A stretch of DNA of 64,000 nucleotides from Tricholoma matsutake (GCA_026075535.2 AP026539.1:10664001-10728000), one strand, 5' to 3'; shown: positions 11,740 through 23,241, counted from the stretch's first letter. The notes: a model not told the origin generated them from the letters alone. Numbers and translations are program-made.

Positions 11740-12205
11740 AACAAAGTGGCAAAAGACAAATGAAGGAGAATCACAAATTGAAGCCAATGAATGGTTCCCA
11801 TGGCTACCAGAGGGTACTCAATGGTCCAACAACAGCTGTGCTTATGATGCTGTTGTGACAGTGCTGCTTAATGCTTGGAAGGAGGATATACTTGCAAACA
11901 GTATTATTTGGTCTGAGATTAATAATGGCTTCATGATAGAATTGATTCATGGATTCAACAATCACACCAACAGACAGCCACCTGGTCAGCAGCAACAGTC
12001 TTTGGAGGATGTTCATAACTGCATGCGAAGGGAACTGATTCACTTGTCTGCAGACTTTCAATGGGGAGGTCATTCCATCTATTCTTCAGCATGTTTTGCA
12101 ACACAACAAGACTATTACATTATGTGTGAGGAGGTGTACTGTAAGCACACACCCTTCAATGCAAGAGAGGGTGAACAAAACATGCCTGGTGACAACTTTT
12201 TCTGA
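11740..12205 (+). pseudogene. Helitron-like protein, C-terminal cysteine-protease-like domain
   Basis: About 150 residues read openly: EWFPWLPEGTQWSNNSCAYD is followed by AVVTVLLNAW, a long helical middle and VHNCMRREL. The NNSCAYDA block resembles the active-site cysteine segment of ubiquitin-hydrolase- or OTU-like domains found at the end of many large Pif1/Helitron-like proteins in mushrooms. That assignment is from memory of the family and is an inference. The frame ends at TGA 12203-12205. The tRNA-like sequence separates it from the helicase part. Confidence 0.55.
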
Positions 12206-12654
12206 GCCTGGTGTAACTTTACAACAACATCTGGATGACTTTGATGTTGCACTGTGAAATTTGCAACCACCCACAAGAAAGGATAATTACATTTCAGCAC
12301 TTACCCCCTTTGCTGGCATTTGAGTGGCCAGGAGGCTAAAACTGAAAGGACATGCACTCAAGTTCTGGTTTGTAGTTTGTAATTTGTAGTTTGTAGTCAC
12401 AATTCATTTGGGCTGTTAAATCAATAAAATAACATGGTACAGATGGTTAGGTGTGCTGTTGTTATGTTTATGATGTTATATAGCTGTCCAAAAAAATATA
12501 GCTCATGTAATAAGCAATGCAATCAAAGTTGTACAAAATACTCATGTACAAAAATGTTTTTGGTCATATCTCAACCAATGATTAACTGTTTTTGATGATG
12601 CAGGGACTGAAATGAAGTAAATATGTGTGGGAGTAAGGTCAAATACACAGTGAA
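12206..12654. other. Non-coding stretch
   Basis: No gene is visible. It contains a short TTTGTAG-type tandem repeat near 12365-12400 and is A+T rich. It may include the 3' end of the Helitron-like unit, but no CTRR terminus with hairpin could be assigned. Confidence 0.5.
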
Positions 12655-12844
12655 ACAAAAGACCAGTTGCAACCAGTTTAAACTGGTTTTTTATCAGTCC
12701 TACTATATTTTTCAAAATAAAAGACCAGCAACTGGACTGCAAAAGACTGGTCCATAGATAGACCTCTGTTCTGGTCTTTTCTGGTCCAATTCAGTCCAGT
12801 TTCAGTCTTTTGTTTGGTCCTATGGACTGGACTTGCAAACACTA
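12655..12844. repeat. hAT-like repeat, right end resolved
   Basis: The right end GGACTTGCAAACACTA (up to 12844) matches the inverted terminal sequence of the hAT-like family, and the interior has the same AAACCAGTTT/AAACTGGTTT palindromes. The left end and the target duplication could not be found, so this copy is probably truncated. Confidence 0.55.
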
Positions 12845-12879
12845 ATGGTATGGTAACAGGCCAGATTGACAAGACGAGG

Positions 12880-13170
12880 TCTTTACTGTGCCCCACATAT
12901 TCTGAGCCAGTCCGTGCAGAATTTGGTGGACTCCACACGGACTAGCTTGGACTCTGCACAGACTAGCTCAGACTGGACCCACTCATTTGGCTCAAATGTC
13001 CTGTATATTGCTCAGACTCCTAGAGAGTCCACACGGACTTTTGTGGAGTCCGAGCTATTTTTGGACTTTTACTTGGAGTGTGCATGGACTTTGTCTGAGC
13101 AACATCAATTTACTCGGACTCAGACAGACTTGGACAGATACATGTCCAAGTCAAGTCCAAGTTGAGTCCA
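12880..13170. repeat. GGACTC-rich repeat
   Basis: Dense recurrence of GGACT and AGTCC words in both orientations (for example TCCACACGGACT twice, near 12931 and 13030, and GTCCAAGTCAAGTCCAAG near 13143). The open frames across it have no recognisable protein. Probably non-autonomous repeat sequence. Confidence 0.5.
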
Positions 13171-13213
13171 TGGATGCACAACAGAGGCTTAGCTGACTAC
13201 AGAAAAATTATGT

Positions 13214-13288
13214 ATTAAACTAGAATCGAACCCCAAGCCTTGTTGCCAAGCATAAATAGTGCAATTAACCACTACACCACAGAGCCAT
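13214..13288 (-). other. Degenerate tRNA-like sequence
   Basis: On the minus strand there is an A-box-like TGGTGTAGTGG and, about 45 bases later, a B-box-like GGGTTCGATTC. A D stem GTGT/GCAC can form, but the anticodon and acceptor stems are poor. Probably a tRNA pseudogene or SINE head. Confidence 0.35.
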
Positions 13289-13299
13289 TATCAGTAAGT

Positions 13300-14109
13300 G
13301 CAAACAATTGCATTATCTAACTGTATTTAAATCACATGACTCATGTGCAAGTTCAAGACGCGTCAACAATCATTGTTGATGTTGATCACCACCATCACTC
13401 TCAACGCCACTGCCTCCCACCTCCCTCTACCACCACCACCGCCCAGTCAGCCCCTGCCTCCGACACCTCTTGCACCATCAACAACAAACAGCAAACTAGC
13501 TGAGCTGATGCAACAGGACCCAATGAGCCAAGCCAACACAATGGGCCCAAATGACAATAATCGTCATTTGGGCCCCTAGTAAGTGTTTTTTTTGTTTTTT
13601 TTGTTTTATCAATCAGCTAATTGTATTTTATTGCCTTTTAGGTTGTATGCTACTGGGCACAACCTGCCACGACAAAAAACACGCAACCCATGCACATGCC
13701 CACCTGATCCCCTCCTCCCCATTCAAACAGGATGTGAGGCTGTCGACATGGGCTAGGAGGGTGCCCAGGGATGCCAGGAGACCCCAGAAGGGGGATACCT
13801 GCCTAGTAAGCACCCACCAACCTCTGTAATCATGCCATGTCACACTGATGCGCCCAAACCCCCCCCCCACAATTTACAATCAACTACCTACCCTGTAGTT
13901 TCTCCCAGATTGACATTTTGTTCCTCATCATCAGAGTCATCTGAGTCAGCAAACTGAGCAACCACCTCATTGTTGCTCTCCTGTGCCCCTCTTGAGTCTA
14001 AGAATGATAATCTACCTTGTAGAGAACTCAGACCTGCTATGCAAAGCAATGGCCCACTAGCGCATGTATCTCCATGCCATCTGCTTAGGTTGTGCTGAGC
14101 TGATCTCTG
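13300..14109. other. Non-coding stretch with hairpin and intron-like segment
   Basis: No convincing gene. A perfect 13-bp hairpin (GGGCCCAAATGAC at 13543-13555 against 13563-13575) is followed by GTAAGT, a T-rich stretch, CAGCTAAT and TTTTAG (about 13579-13642), which looks like a short intron. The same order occurs at 9755-9860. A proline-rich frame over 13343-13579 is likely spurious. Confidence 0.45.
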
Positions 14110-14116
14110 ACTTGAT

Positions 14117-14200
14117 TACAGCTGATTTCATAAACATATGGAATTTCAATTTGACAAAAAGTGAGCTTTGGCTCTATTTATGTAGTAGGACCCATGGCAC
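14117..14200 (+). repeat. T1 left terminal inverted repeat with promoter-like sequence
   Basis: Starts TACAGCTGATTTC at the ACTTGAT duplication. It contains CTATTTATGTA, a TATA-like box, about 55 bases before the transposase start. Its inverted partner is 23686-23766. Confidence 0.75.
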
Positions 14201-14233
14201 CTCTGCTGCTACCTGTACTTCTCATAATACACC

Positions 14234-15280
14234 ATGCCTTGCAGGTCAGTTTCACAGGACCTGAAGGCACAAATCCCAGTACTATACTATGAACAACACT
14301 TTGCTGTCAAAGAAATCTGTGGAATACTCGGAATAAAGAAGAGTCTTGTATACAAATCCCTTGACTTGTACAGAACTTATGGTGTCGCACATAATCCTCA
14401 CTCCCACAATTTGGGTTGGAAGTGCTTGTTGACAGTTACAGACACAAGATTTCTCTACAGTCTTTTGGCACAGAGACATTGCAGCTACCTGGATGAGCTG
14501 CAGGATGAGCTGTTTGAGCAGTGTGGTGTATGGACTTCAACACCCACATTACTCAGGACTCTTCACTGCCTTCATTTTTCCAGAAAATGTGTCTCTCCCC
14601 ATGCTATCAAATGCAATGACCTTCAATGCTCACACTTCATGCTCCAGATTGGCATGGTGGTCCATCATCCTGATATGATAATGTTTGTAGATGAGGCAGC
14701 AAAGAATGAGCAGACAAATGGGTGGAGGTATGGTTGGTCATTGAAAGGGAGGAGATGTATTCAGAGGAGAGTCTTTGTTCATGGGCAGTGATGGTCTATT
14801 CTTCCAATCCTCACACTTGATGGCATCATCACATATGACATCATCCCTGGATTGGTTATGTCAAAATGCTTCCTTCAGTTTCTTCATGAGCTTGTGGTAC
14901 ATTTTGGATAAACTTGATGAATGCACATCTGATTGATCTCAATAGATCCCTTTGACCAATCCATATCCTGGTCCCCATAGTGTTCTCATCCTTGACAATT
15001 GCAACATACACCATGCTGAGGAGATTTGAAAGCTGATTGAAGACCAAGCAGATGAGTTGGGCCCCAAATATGTCATAATAGTTTCCCTTGTTGTAGAATG
15101 CAAGCTCATCTTCCTTCCACCTTACTCCCCTGACTTGAACCCAATTGAGCAGGCTTTTTCAGCCATCAAATCATACTTGCACCACTTTTATAACGATCTG
15201 TCTCTTTCAGTATTTGGTGCTGCATGTCAAAGTATTACTTCCGAAAAGGCAAGGGGATTCTTTCATGCATCAGGATAGGT
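14234..15280 (+). pseudogene. T1 DDE transposase (IS630/Tc1-like, DDE_3 type)
   Basis: An N-terminal helix-turn-helix region (YYEQHFAVKEICGILGIKKS, about 14287-14345) is followed by the catalytic core. First Asp in MIMFVDEAAKNE (about 14670-14705), second in VLILDNCNIHH (about 14980-15013), third acidic residue in PYSPDLNPIEQAFSAIK (about 15118-15168). These are hallmarks of the IS630/Tc1 DDE superfamily. The frame has stops at 14789, about 14910 and 15029, the last a TGA where Arg fits. The stretch between the second and third acidic residues is longer than usual and may include a short intron. The product would cut and join element ends in the nucleus. Not functional as it stands. Confidence 0.8.
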
Positions 15281-15379
15281 TGCATAAACATCTCTTGTAA
15301 TTGATACTCTACAATAATAGCAAGGCTTGTGGACTACATACTGTATATAACAGGGAATACAAAAGCAGAGAGACCAGTG

Positions 15380-16688
15380 TCAAAGCAAGCAGAGAGCATA
15401 GTAATAGGAACAACTCGGAGCAAGCAACAAGTACACATCAAACCAGGAATCCATCCTCATCAAATCCTTGATCAGCTGCAAATTTGGGAATGTGATTTTC
15501 AGGGAGTCCCTGCATTTGTTGAAGAACAGGGCAAAAAAAAACCATGAGTAATCACAAGGTGGTGCATCTGGGTCCTTGGGCTGCATGGCACTGCCAAAGT
15601 AAGATGCTGCACCAGATCCATCATTCCAGTGCTTCTCAAATCAATACTGCTTGTCATCTTCATCTGTTGTTTCACCAGTAAGTTGGTTGACGGCTTTGTG
15701 TTTTGATGAAGTTCAAGCTTCTGGACCAGACCACCAAGCTTGAGTGCCTTGTTTCAAGTGCATGGTATTGCCACAAGTGATCCCAAGTTCTGTGAGTTCT
15801 TCTGTCTTGACAAGGTGAAGAATGTTGGGTCCAAATCCTTTGTCGTGCAAGGGCCATTCATATGACATGGCATGAGATACACCGAGATTATTCTCTGCAT
15901 ATTCAAGGTAGCATGCAAGTTTAGTCAGTGTGTAGATAATTTGAGGCAAGTTCGGGGCAGATGCTTGGGGTGGAGTAACAGAATGCACCACAATGGTGTT
16001 AGTGGCCTTGACACCCATAACAGTAGCTAGCAAGGTAACAATGGTAGATATAAGGGCAAGCTCAGAACTAAGAGTTGATGAAGAGGATGCACTGCTTCTA
16101 CATCACCCACAGTGAAGAGGAGTGATAGACAAACACCTGTTGTGGGGTCAAATGTATCGATGTTTGGTGGTGAATCTATAGATGCAGTCCCATTATACTG
16201 CATGGAAGTGACTCAGTGAAGAACAACCTGTCAGAACATTTCAATGCATGTACCCATTCATCCATCATGAAGGGTGTGAGGCCAACACTTTCACCAGTGA
16301 CAGTATCAATATATGCATAACTAGAGTCATGATCATTCCCCCAGCATTTTTCTAACTTGAGTCAAAAATGAGTGAGTTCTTCATCTTTTTTATTCATCCC
16401 ACTTTCTCCCACATCCTAAATCCACAAGATCAGAGGTCAAGCATATTACAAGAAGGTGATATGAAATGTACCTTGTTGACATCACTCTCTGAGTCACTTG
16501 TCACATCCTGCTGTCAAATAACTTGTAAAAACCTAAATATATGCGCTGAGAAACAATACACATACCATTTTCCATACATGCTTGACTTCTTTGATATCCA
16601 GCCAGATCATGACCTTCTTTGGCCTAGCACTATGTTTGTCAAGGATGATGTACTTCTCAACAAATTTCTTGAACTTGTCAGCACTTTC
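15380..16688 (-). pseudogene. T1 SAM-domain protein, central and C-terminal part
   Basis: Minus-strand coding blocks: an early block with VMIWLDIKEVKHVW (about 16575-16620), then LACYLEYAENNLGV, GFGPNILHLVKTEELTELGI and LKQGTQAWWSGPEA (about 15713-15930), then YSWFFFALFF (about 15525-15560). The middle block matches the SAM-like domain of a mushroom family whose members end in a W-containing tail. I recognise the family from its pattern, not from a search. The 5' part lies at 23242-23623, beyond the fold-back MITE and R2. SAM domains usually mediate protein or RNA binding; the role here is unknown. The gene converges on the transposase gene. Stops and frameshifts are present. Confidence 0.55.
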
Positions 16689-16689
16689 A

Positions 16690-16833
16690 ATGTCTGTACT
16701 ACTAGGTAGTGTTGCCATGGCTCGAGCCACATTTTTTGCTATCTTGGGAAATAAATTACATAAAATCACTAAAATATTTGAGGAGCTAGATCCCATCAAA
16801 AGCCAAGGGGTCTCCTGCCAACTCTAAGTGATC
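16690..16833. mobile_element. Fold-back MITE, one arm (rest at 23005-23240)
   Basis: This stretch is the inverted copy of about 23100-23240 (words such as TTTTTTGCTATCTTGGGAAAT and AAATATTTGAGGAGCTAGATC recur in opposite orientation). Together with 23005-23108 they form one long palindrome with ends GTGTTGCCA at a TA dinucleotide, as in a mariner-like MITE. R2 has inserted within one arm. Confidence 0.7.
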
Positions 16834-17235
16834 TGTTAGGAAACCACCCCATTACCTAATAAAATTTCATTTTTATTTTATTATGTCGAATTATGCTACA
16901 TGACGCCAAATGATGCTACACTTTGATAGCATGAGAATTTTATTTCGCATGCATCAAAATGTATGTGCATGTATGAGTGCGTCGGTAACAACAATGTACA
17001 ATATATGTAACATAGTATATGAACCCTAAATATATGCCTAGGGGACCCCAGTTGTGTTCTCTTAGGTATTCCACCTACATTTTTGGTGTGAAAGGCCTAT
17101 CTCAACAAACTCACCTATTAATAACCCCTTGCATCAAAACCATCAATTTCCCCATCATGAGCATGGATCCCGCCCCCTTCTTGTAGAGAGAACCCGCATG
17201 GTCTTAGCTAGCAGATAGTGGGTGTCACCCTAACA
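16834..17235 (+). repeat. R2 5' LTR
   Basis: 402 bp, repeated at 22603-23004 and partly at 1-178. TATA-like AAATATATG lies at about 17027-17035, just before the probable transcript start near 17050. Confidence 0.92.
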
Positions 17236-17237
17236 GA

Positions 17238-17248
17238 AGAACACAACT
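17238..17248 (+). promoter_or_regulatory. R2 primer-binding site, probable self-primer
   Basis: AGAACACAACT, two bases after the LTR, is the exact reverse complement of AGTTGTGTTCT at 17050-17060 within the LTR: an 11-base match, the length known for Tf1 self-priming. Confidence 0.65.
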
Positions 17249-17721
17249 TCCCATATCAGTGCGCCTTCTCTTACTTGCACATATGTCATTGTTTTACCAT
17301 GCCACATCTGATTACTCATCCTTTTGGCATGAGCTGGAAGTACTTGTATATATGTAATCTACCTTTTCTTTTGTAAGCCGATGCCAGGCCTTGCCTTACA
17401 TTGTGACTGCCAGTGATTGAGAGGCAGTGCTCATCATTAGGACAGCTGCAACCAGACAACCGATTGGATCTGGTTTAGTTACGATTTACATCACTCTATT
17501 CAGATGACTATTTTAGTTACAAGCTGAATTCAGTGTTATCTCCGAGATCAGGCACTGTTGGAAGGGTTATTGATCTGAAGTGTCAAATTAGGCGCCTGAC
17601 GAACAACAAATGATCGACAAACGATTGATGAACCATCACATGACCCATAAATGTTTGGAGAGGTCCCAAAGAACCAATCTTGAATTTGTTGAAGAAGTGA
17701 TTCATCACAGATTCTACAATT

Positions 17722-18819
17722 ATGTCCAAACCTTCAACTTCTAATCCCGGCCCTAATCCTGTTCCCACACCAGCACTAGAGGTGAAAATTGATGTGCTCA
17801 CAGCACAAATGTCACAATTAGTGTCAATGTTGGCAGCATCACAGCCCAGACAAGTGGAATTACAGCCAGAGATGACAGGAGAAAGAGATGATGAGATGGA
17901 GGAGATGGTGGAGTGGATATCGCAGGAGGATGAGACGGCAGAGAAATCCAGAAATGGAAAAGTGTGCTTACCTAAGTACATGCCCCCACAAATCTTTGAT
18001 GGTACCATGGAGAATACAAAATCCTTCATCAGCTCTATAGTATTGTACATCCATGGGAGGAAGCCAGAGTTTCATACAGCCAAGTCTAGGATTATGTTTG
18101 CACTCTCATACATTCAGGGGGGAAAAGCACAGTTCTGGAGAAACGAGGCTATTAATCAAATTGCCACAGGAAATAAACCATTTGCAACCTTCAAGGAATT
18201 TCTGGAGAGATTGGAGGCAGAGTTTGAAGACCCTAATCCAAAGGTGACAGCCAATGCTAAATTAAAGACCATGCGCCAAGATTCCCTAATGGCAGATGAA
18301 TTTATTTTGCAGTTCAAAGCAGAAGCTTCGCAAATGGACATGGGAGAAGCCGCGTTGGTAGAGTTTTTGAAAGCAGGATTAAATCCCTCTTTATTCAAGT
18401 CTATCTACCGACTACCTTCTATGCCAGAGAAGTTGGACGAGTGGTATAATTGGGCAATGCACCTTGACCGGCAATATCAGCAGGAACAGGCGGAGTCAAA
18501 GTTGATGTATGGAAGTAGTAAATTTGGAAAGTCATCAGGAGGAAAGTCTGAGAAAGGAAAGGTGCCTCAGGCGCAAGCTCCAAGGGCACAGCCACCAGCC
18601 ATGGCAATGACACCTATAGTTACGGAGTCAGCAGCACCAGCAGAGGCAATGGAGGTTGATCAAGCAGGGAGACAAGCCCCACTTAAATGTTTTAACTGTG
18701 GGCAGTTAGGACACATTTCTAGGAGTTGTAGGCAGAAAAGAAAGATTAGGGAAGCTACAATTGAGGAAGTGAAGCTGGAGGAAGGCAAGCAGAAGAATTT
18801 TGTGGAAGAGTCCCAGTGA
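17722..18819 (+). CDS. R2 gag
   Basis: An uninterrupted 365-residue frame. A low-complexity proline-rich start is followed by the retrotransposon Gag core (about residues 90-250: PPQIFDGTMENTKSFI, GKAQFWRNEA, FKEFLERLEAEFEDPN) and a CCHC zinc knuckle CFNCGQLGHISRSC near residue 330. It would assemble the particle and bind element RNA. This is the only gag in the window without stops. The stop TGA (18817-18819) overlaps the start of the pol frame, which is in -1, in a GTGA overlap as in R1. Confidence 0.9.
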   Translation: MSKPSTSNPGPNPVPTPALEVKIDVLTAQMSQLVSMLAASQPRQVELQPEMTGERDDEMEEMVEWISQEDETAEKSRNGKVCLPKYMPPQIFDGTMENTKSFISSIVLYIHGRKPEFHTAKSRIMFALSYIQGGKAQFWRNEAINQIATGNKPFATFKEFLERLEAEFEDPNPKVTANAKLKTMRQDSLMADEFILQFKAEASQMDMGEAALVEFLKAGLNPSLFKSIYRLPSMPEKLDEWYNWAMHLDRQYQQEQAESKLMYGSSKFGKSSGGKSEKGKVPQAQAPRAQPPAMAMTPIVTESAAPAEAMEVDQAGRQAPLKCFNCGQLGHISRSCRQKRKIREATIEEVKLEEGKQKNFVEESQ

Positions 18820-21800
18820 AGGTTTCCCCATTGGTGACTCAGAATTGTTACAATGTATTAGTATCTGAGGAAACCCAGAGCAAATCAGAAAAGGAAATCA
18901 AGGAAGAGTACAACCATTCTGAATCACATGACAAAAGGAGTACAACTGTTGTCAATCACGTGACAAAGAAAATTGTCACACATCATTTCCAAAAACCCCT
19001 AAATTCTTTATTCACTCTGCGCAAATAGAACCCAAAATCACCTTGACTGTGGGACTGAAGACAGTGGACATGCATGCAGCGATTGATGTGGAAGCATTGC
19101 TTGATAGTGGTGCTACAGGATTATTTATAAATCAATCCTTAATTACCAGAAATGGTATTAGCACACGCAAGCTGGCGCAACCTATAATGGTGTACAATAT
19201 TGATGGAACAGTCAATCATGGAGGAACTATCAAGGAGGATGTGACTATGGTACTAAGGTATCAGGAGCATCAGGAGTGAGCTGTATTCGAAGTGTGCGAT
19301 CTTGGGAAAACCAAGCTAATAATAGGATGTCCATGGTTACAGAAGCATAATCCCAAAATTGATTGGAAAACTGGGAAAGTACAAATGACTCATTGTCCTA
19401 AGGAATGTAATGTGTATGGGAGGAAGATGAAGAAGGAAAAAAGGAAAAAGAAAGAGAAACAACATCCAAGAAAGTATTCTGTTATGATGGAGGAAGTGGA
19501 GGATGAGGAAATGCCAAATGAGGAAGTTCCGGTCATGATCGAGAAAGAAGAGCAGAAGCAAACCTTTAGAGGAATTCGTGGAGGACAGTTGTGGGACAAG
19601 AATATTGTGAAGGTGGAGAAGCCAGTGGAGGAATGGGTGCCAAAAGTGTATCATGAATATCTGTCAGTGTTCCAGAAGAAGGAGTCTGAGCGAATGCTGG
19701 TGCGGAAGCCATGGGATCATGCAATTGAGATGAAGCCAGGGTTTGTGCTGAAGAAGTTGAAGGTATATCCATTATCTCCAATGGAACAAGAAGAAGTGGA
19801 TGCATTCCTGAAGGAGCAATTGCACAAAGGATACATACGACCTTCGAAATCACTGCAGATGTCACCAATATTCTTCGTGCCAAAGAAAGACCAAAGGAAG
19901 AGGATGTGTACAGATTATAGTTATCTGAATGAGTGGACAGTGAAGAATGTGTACCCCCTGCCGTTGATCTCAGAAATAATTGACAAGGTGGGAAAAGCCA
20001 AAGTCTTTACAAAATTAAATTTACGATGGGGATACAACAATGTACAAATAAAGAAAGGAGATGAGTGGAAGGCCGCATTTGCCACGCGTTGAGGATCCTT
20101 TGAGCTGCTTGTCATGTTTTTCAGGATGACTAATAGTCCCCTGACCTTCCAAAATATGATGAATGACATTTTCAAGGACATAATGGACAAAGGCATGATA
20201 ATAATATTTATTGACAACATTCTGATATTCATGGAGGATGAAGAAAATTGTGTGTTTGGGGCAAGCAAGATTGAGTTCCTAGGATTATTGATCAGCCCTG
20301 ATGGGATCAAAATGGATCTGATCAAGGTACAGGTGATCACAGATTGGCCTGCGCCCACCCATGTCAAGGAGGTTCAAGCCTTCTTGGGACTCGCAAATTA
20401 TTATCGTTGCTTTGTGCACAATTTTTCTAAAATTGCTGCACCCTTACATAACCTTATGCAAAAGGGAGTAGTGTGGAGGTGGGGAGAGCAGCAGCAGACA
20501 GTGTTTGAGGAGTTGAAGAGGAAGTTTGTGGAGGGACCAATATTAGCCCCAGTAGATTTCACACACCCTTTGCGAGTGGAATCTGATGCATCCAATTTTG
20601 CTACTGGAGCAGTATTATCAATGCTATGTGAAGATGACAAATGGCATCCTTGTGCATATTTGTCCCGAGGGTTGAATGATGTGGAGAGGAATTATGATGT
20701 GCATGACAAAGATATGTTGGGGATAATACAAGCATTGGAGGTGTGGAGGCATTATTTGGAGGGATGTACGCATCAGATTGAGATCTGGACAGATCATCAA
20801 AATCTGCAATACTTCATATCCGCTAAAAAGCTTAATCGCAGGCAAGTGCGTTGGGCACTATTCCTATTGCATTTCAATTTTCACTTGGTCCACAAAGCAG
20901 GAAGCTTAATGAGGAAAGCAGATGCATTATCCAGACGTATTGATCATAAAAGGGGGGTGGAGGAGGACAATAAGAATGTTACCTTGCTCAAACCCAAATA
21001 CTTTCACATTTGCACTATGCATCAAGGGAATCTATTAATAGATAGCTTGGAAATGGAAATGTTGTCTAAAATTAGACAATGTTCAGAAATGGACAATGAA
21101 GTAGTGGAAGCCATGAAAGCTCTGAAGGGAGAGAAGAAAGGTAATATCAAAGGAGATGAATGGGCTGAGGAACAAGGATTGGTGTTGTTTTGAGGAAAAG
21201 TATATGTACTGAAGGATCAGGATTTGCGAAGGGAGATCGTCCAGTTACATCATAATATGCCAACTGCTGGACACCCAGGAAGATGGAAGACGTTGGAATT
21301 AGTAATGAGAAATTATTGGTGGCCTGGAATTTCAAAGTATGTGTTGGGGTATGTGGATGGATGTGATACATGCATGAGGGGGAAGAAATTTCCAGAGAAA
21401 CCTGCAGGAAAATTAATGCCAAACCCTATACCTAAAGCACTGTGGTGAGATATATCTGTGGATTTTATTACCAGATTACCTGAGGCTCAAGGGTACAATG
21501 CAATATTCGTAGTATGCGACCACTTCACAAAGAGGTCCATATTATTCCTACTACTACAGAAACCTCATCATTGGGCTTAGCGCGCCTCTATCTAAATCAG
21601 GTATGGTTACATGGGTCACCTGATACCATTATCTCCAATCGTGGACCACAATTTGCTTCCGCATTTATGCGAGAACTGAACAACATATTGGGGATTCAAA
21701 CTAAATTATCTATGGCATATCACCCGCAGACTGATGGGCAGACAGAGAGAATGAACCAGGAGTTGGAGCAGTACCTACATATGTTTGTCAACTACCGACA

Positions 21801-22591
21801 AACCGACTGGCCCCGAATGGCTGGCAATTGCTGAATTTTCCCACAATAACAAATTCCATTTGGCTACTCATATGTCACCCTTTTTCACGAATTATGGATA
21901 TCATCCTTGCATGGGAGTAGAACCCAGAAGGGAAGTCAAAGTACAGTCAGTAGAAGACTTTGTATCTAAGATGCAAAGGATACAAGAGGAAGCAGAGGCA
22001 GCATTGAAGAAAGCATGTGATGACATGATGCGACATGCAGATCGTACTCGAGCATGGGCTCCAGAGTACAAAGTTGGTGACTTGGTATGGCTAAGTACCA
22101 AGGACCTGAATATTCCATGACCTTCAAGGAAACTTATGGAGAAACAAGTTGGCCCATATGCAATCTCTAAAGTGATCTCACCTAATGCGGTAGTGCTAAA
22201 ATTACCCCAATCATTCAAGATCGATCCCGAGATTAACGTATCCCGCCTATGCCCTTACCGCCCGCCCACTATTCCTGGCCATCCGCAACCTCCAATAATA
22301 GTAGAAGGTGCTCCAGAATACATAGTTGAAGAAATTCTAGACTCACATCTTTGACGGAACAAATTGGAGTTTTTAATAAAGTGGAAAAACTATACCGATG
22401 AAAATAATTCATGGGAACCTGAAGATCATTGTAAGCGAGCGTGTAATGCGATCACCCAATTCTTTAAATGTAATCCGAATGCTCTGCATCACATTGCAAG
22501 AATGTTGTATGAGGGGATGAAATTCTGGCCATACCAAAATTTCACAGAGGGGACAGACATAATATTTTCTCACCTGGAAGTCGAGGCATAA
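18816..22591 (+). pseudogene. R2 pol, decayed
   Basis: Protease LLDSGATGLFI (about 19096), RT, RNase H (ESDASNFATGAVLS, WTDHQNLQYF), integrase (zinc part about 21250-21400, ISNRGPQFAS, QTDGQTERMN) and chromodomain (FLIKWKNYTDENNSWEPED, about 22365-22425). In-frame TGA codons at about 19277, 20090, 21191, 21446, 22118 and 22352 fall where Arg is expected, for example IP-R-PSRKL. The RT active-site box reads FIDN instead of YIDD near 20205-20216. About 20 codons are missing after it, near 20250. There is also a frameshift near 21820. Confidence 0.88.
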
Positions 22592-22602
22592 AAGGGGGGT
22601 AA

Positions 22603-23004
22603 TGTTAGGAAACCACCCCATTACCTAATAAAATTTCATCTTTATTTTATTATGTTGAATTATGCTACATGACACCAAATGACGCTACACTTTGATAGCA
22701 TGAGAATTTTATTTCACATGCATCAAAATGTACATGCATGTATGAGTGCATCGGTAACAACAATGTACAATATATGTAACATAGTATATGAACCCTAAAT
22801 ATATGCCTAGGGGACCCCAGTTGTGTTCTCTTAGGTATTCCACCTACGTTTTCGGTGTGAAAGGCCTATCTCAACAAACTCACCTATTAATAACCCCTCA
22901 CATCAAAACCATCAATTTCCCCATCATGAGCATGGATCCCGCCCCCTTCTTGTAGAGAGAACCTGTACAGTCTTAGCTAGCAGATAGTAGATGTCACCCT
23001 AACA
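22603..23004 (+). repeat. R2 3' LTR
   Basis: Direct repeat of 16834-17235. It ends in CCTAACA and is followed by the degenerate target duplication CGATT. Confidence 0.92.
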
Positions 23005-23240
23005 CGATTGGAGAAGTGGTTCCTGAGATATTCCGGTGGCTTTGAAACAGCTCAAGCCAAAGCTGTTTCAAAGCCACCAGAATATCTCAGGAACCACTTC
23101 TCCGATTGCTTAGAGTTGGCAGGAGACCCCTCAGCTTTTGATGGGATCTAGCTCCTCAAATATTTTAGTGATTTTATGTAATTTATTTCCCAAGATAGCA
23201 AAAAACACAGCTCAAGCTGTGGCAACACTAGTCCGACTCT
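23005..23240. mobile_element. Fold-back MITE, centre and second arm
   Basis: A near-perfect hairpin of about 48-bp arms (23005-23053 against 23059-23108, GAGAAGTGGTTCCTGAGATA in both) sits at the centre of a longer palindrome whose outer part matches 16690-16833 in inverse orientation. The inferred unit before R2 insertion was about 375 bp and lay in the SAM-domain gene. Confidence 0.72.
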
Positions 23241-23241
23241 G

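Larger units (their letters stand above)
16834..23004 (+). mobile_element. R2, chromodomain Ty3/gypsy LTR retrotransposon
   Basis: A 6.17-kb element with two 402-bp LTRs (16834-17235, 22603-23004) starting TGTTAGG and ending CCTAACA. The presumed target duplication is TGATC / CGATT (16829-16833, 23005-23009); each copy differs by one transition from TGATT, the sequence expected from the host palindrome. Gag, protease, RT, RNase H, integrase and chromodomain are all recognisable but broken. LTR differences are almost entirely CG versus TG or CA. A purine tract AAAAGGGGGG precedes the 3' LTR. Confidence 0.93.

Noticed and set aside
13343..13579. Proline-rich 78-residue frame
   Set aside because: Low complexity, overlaps a hairpin and lies in a repeat; no supporting features.
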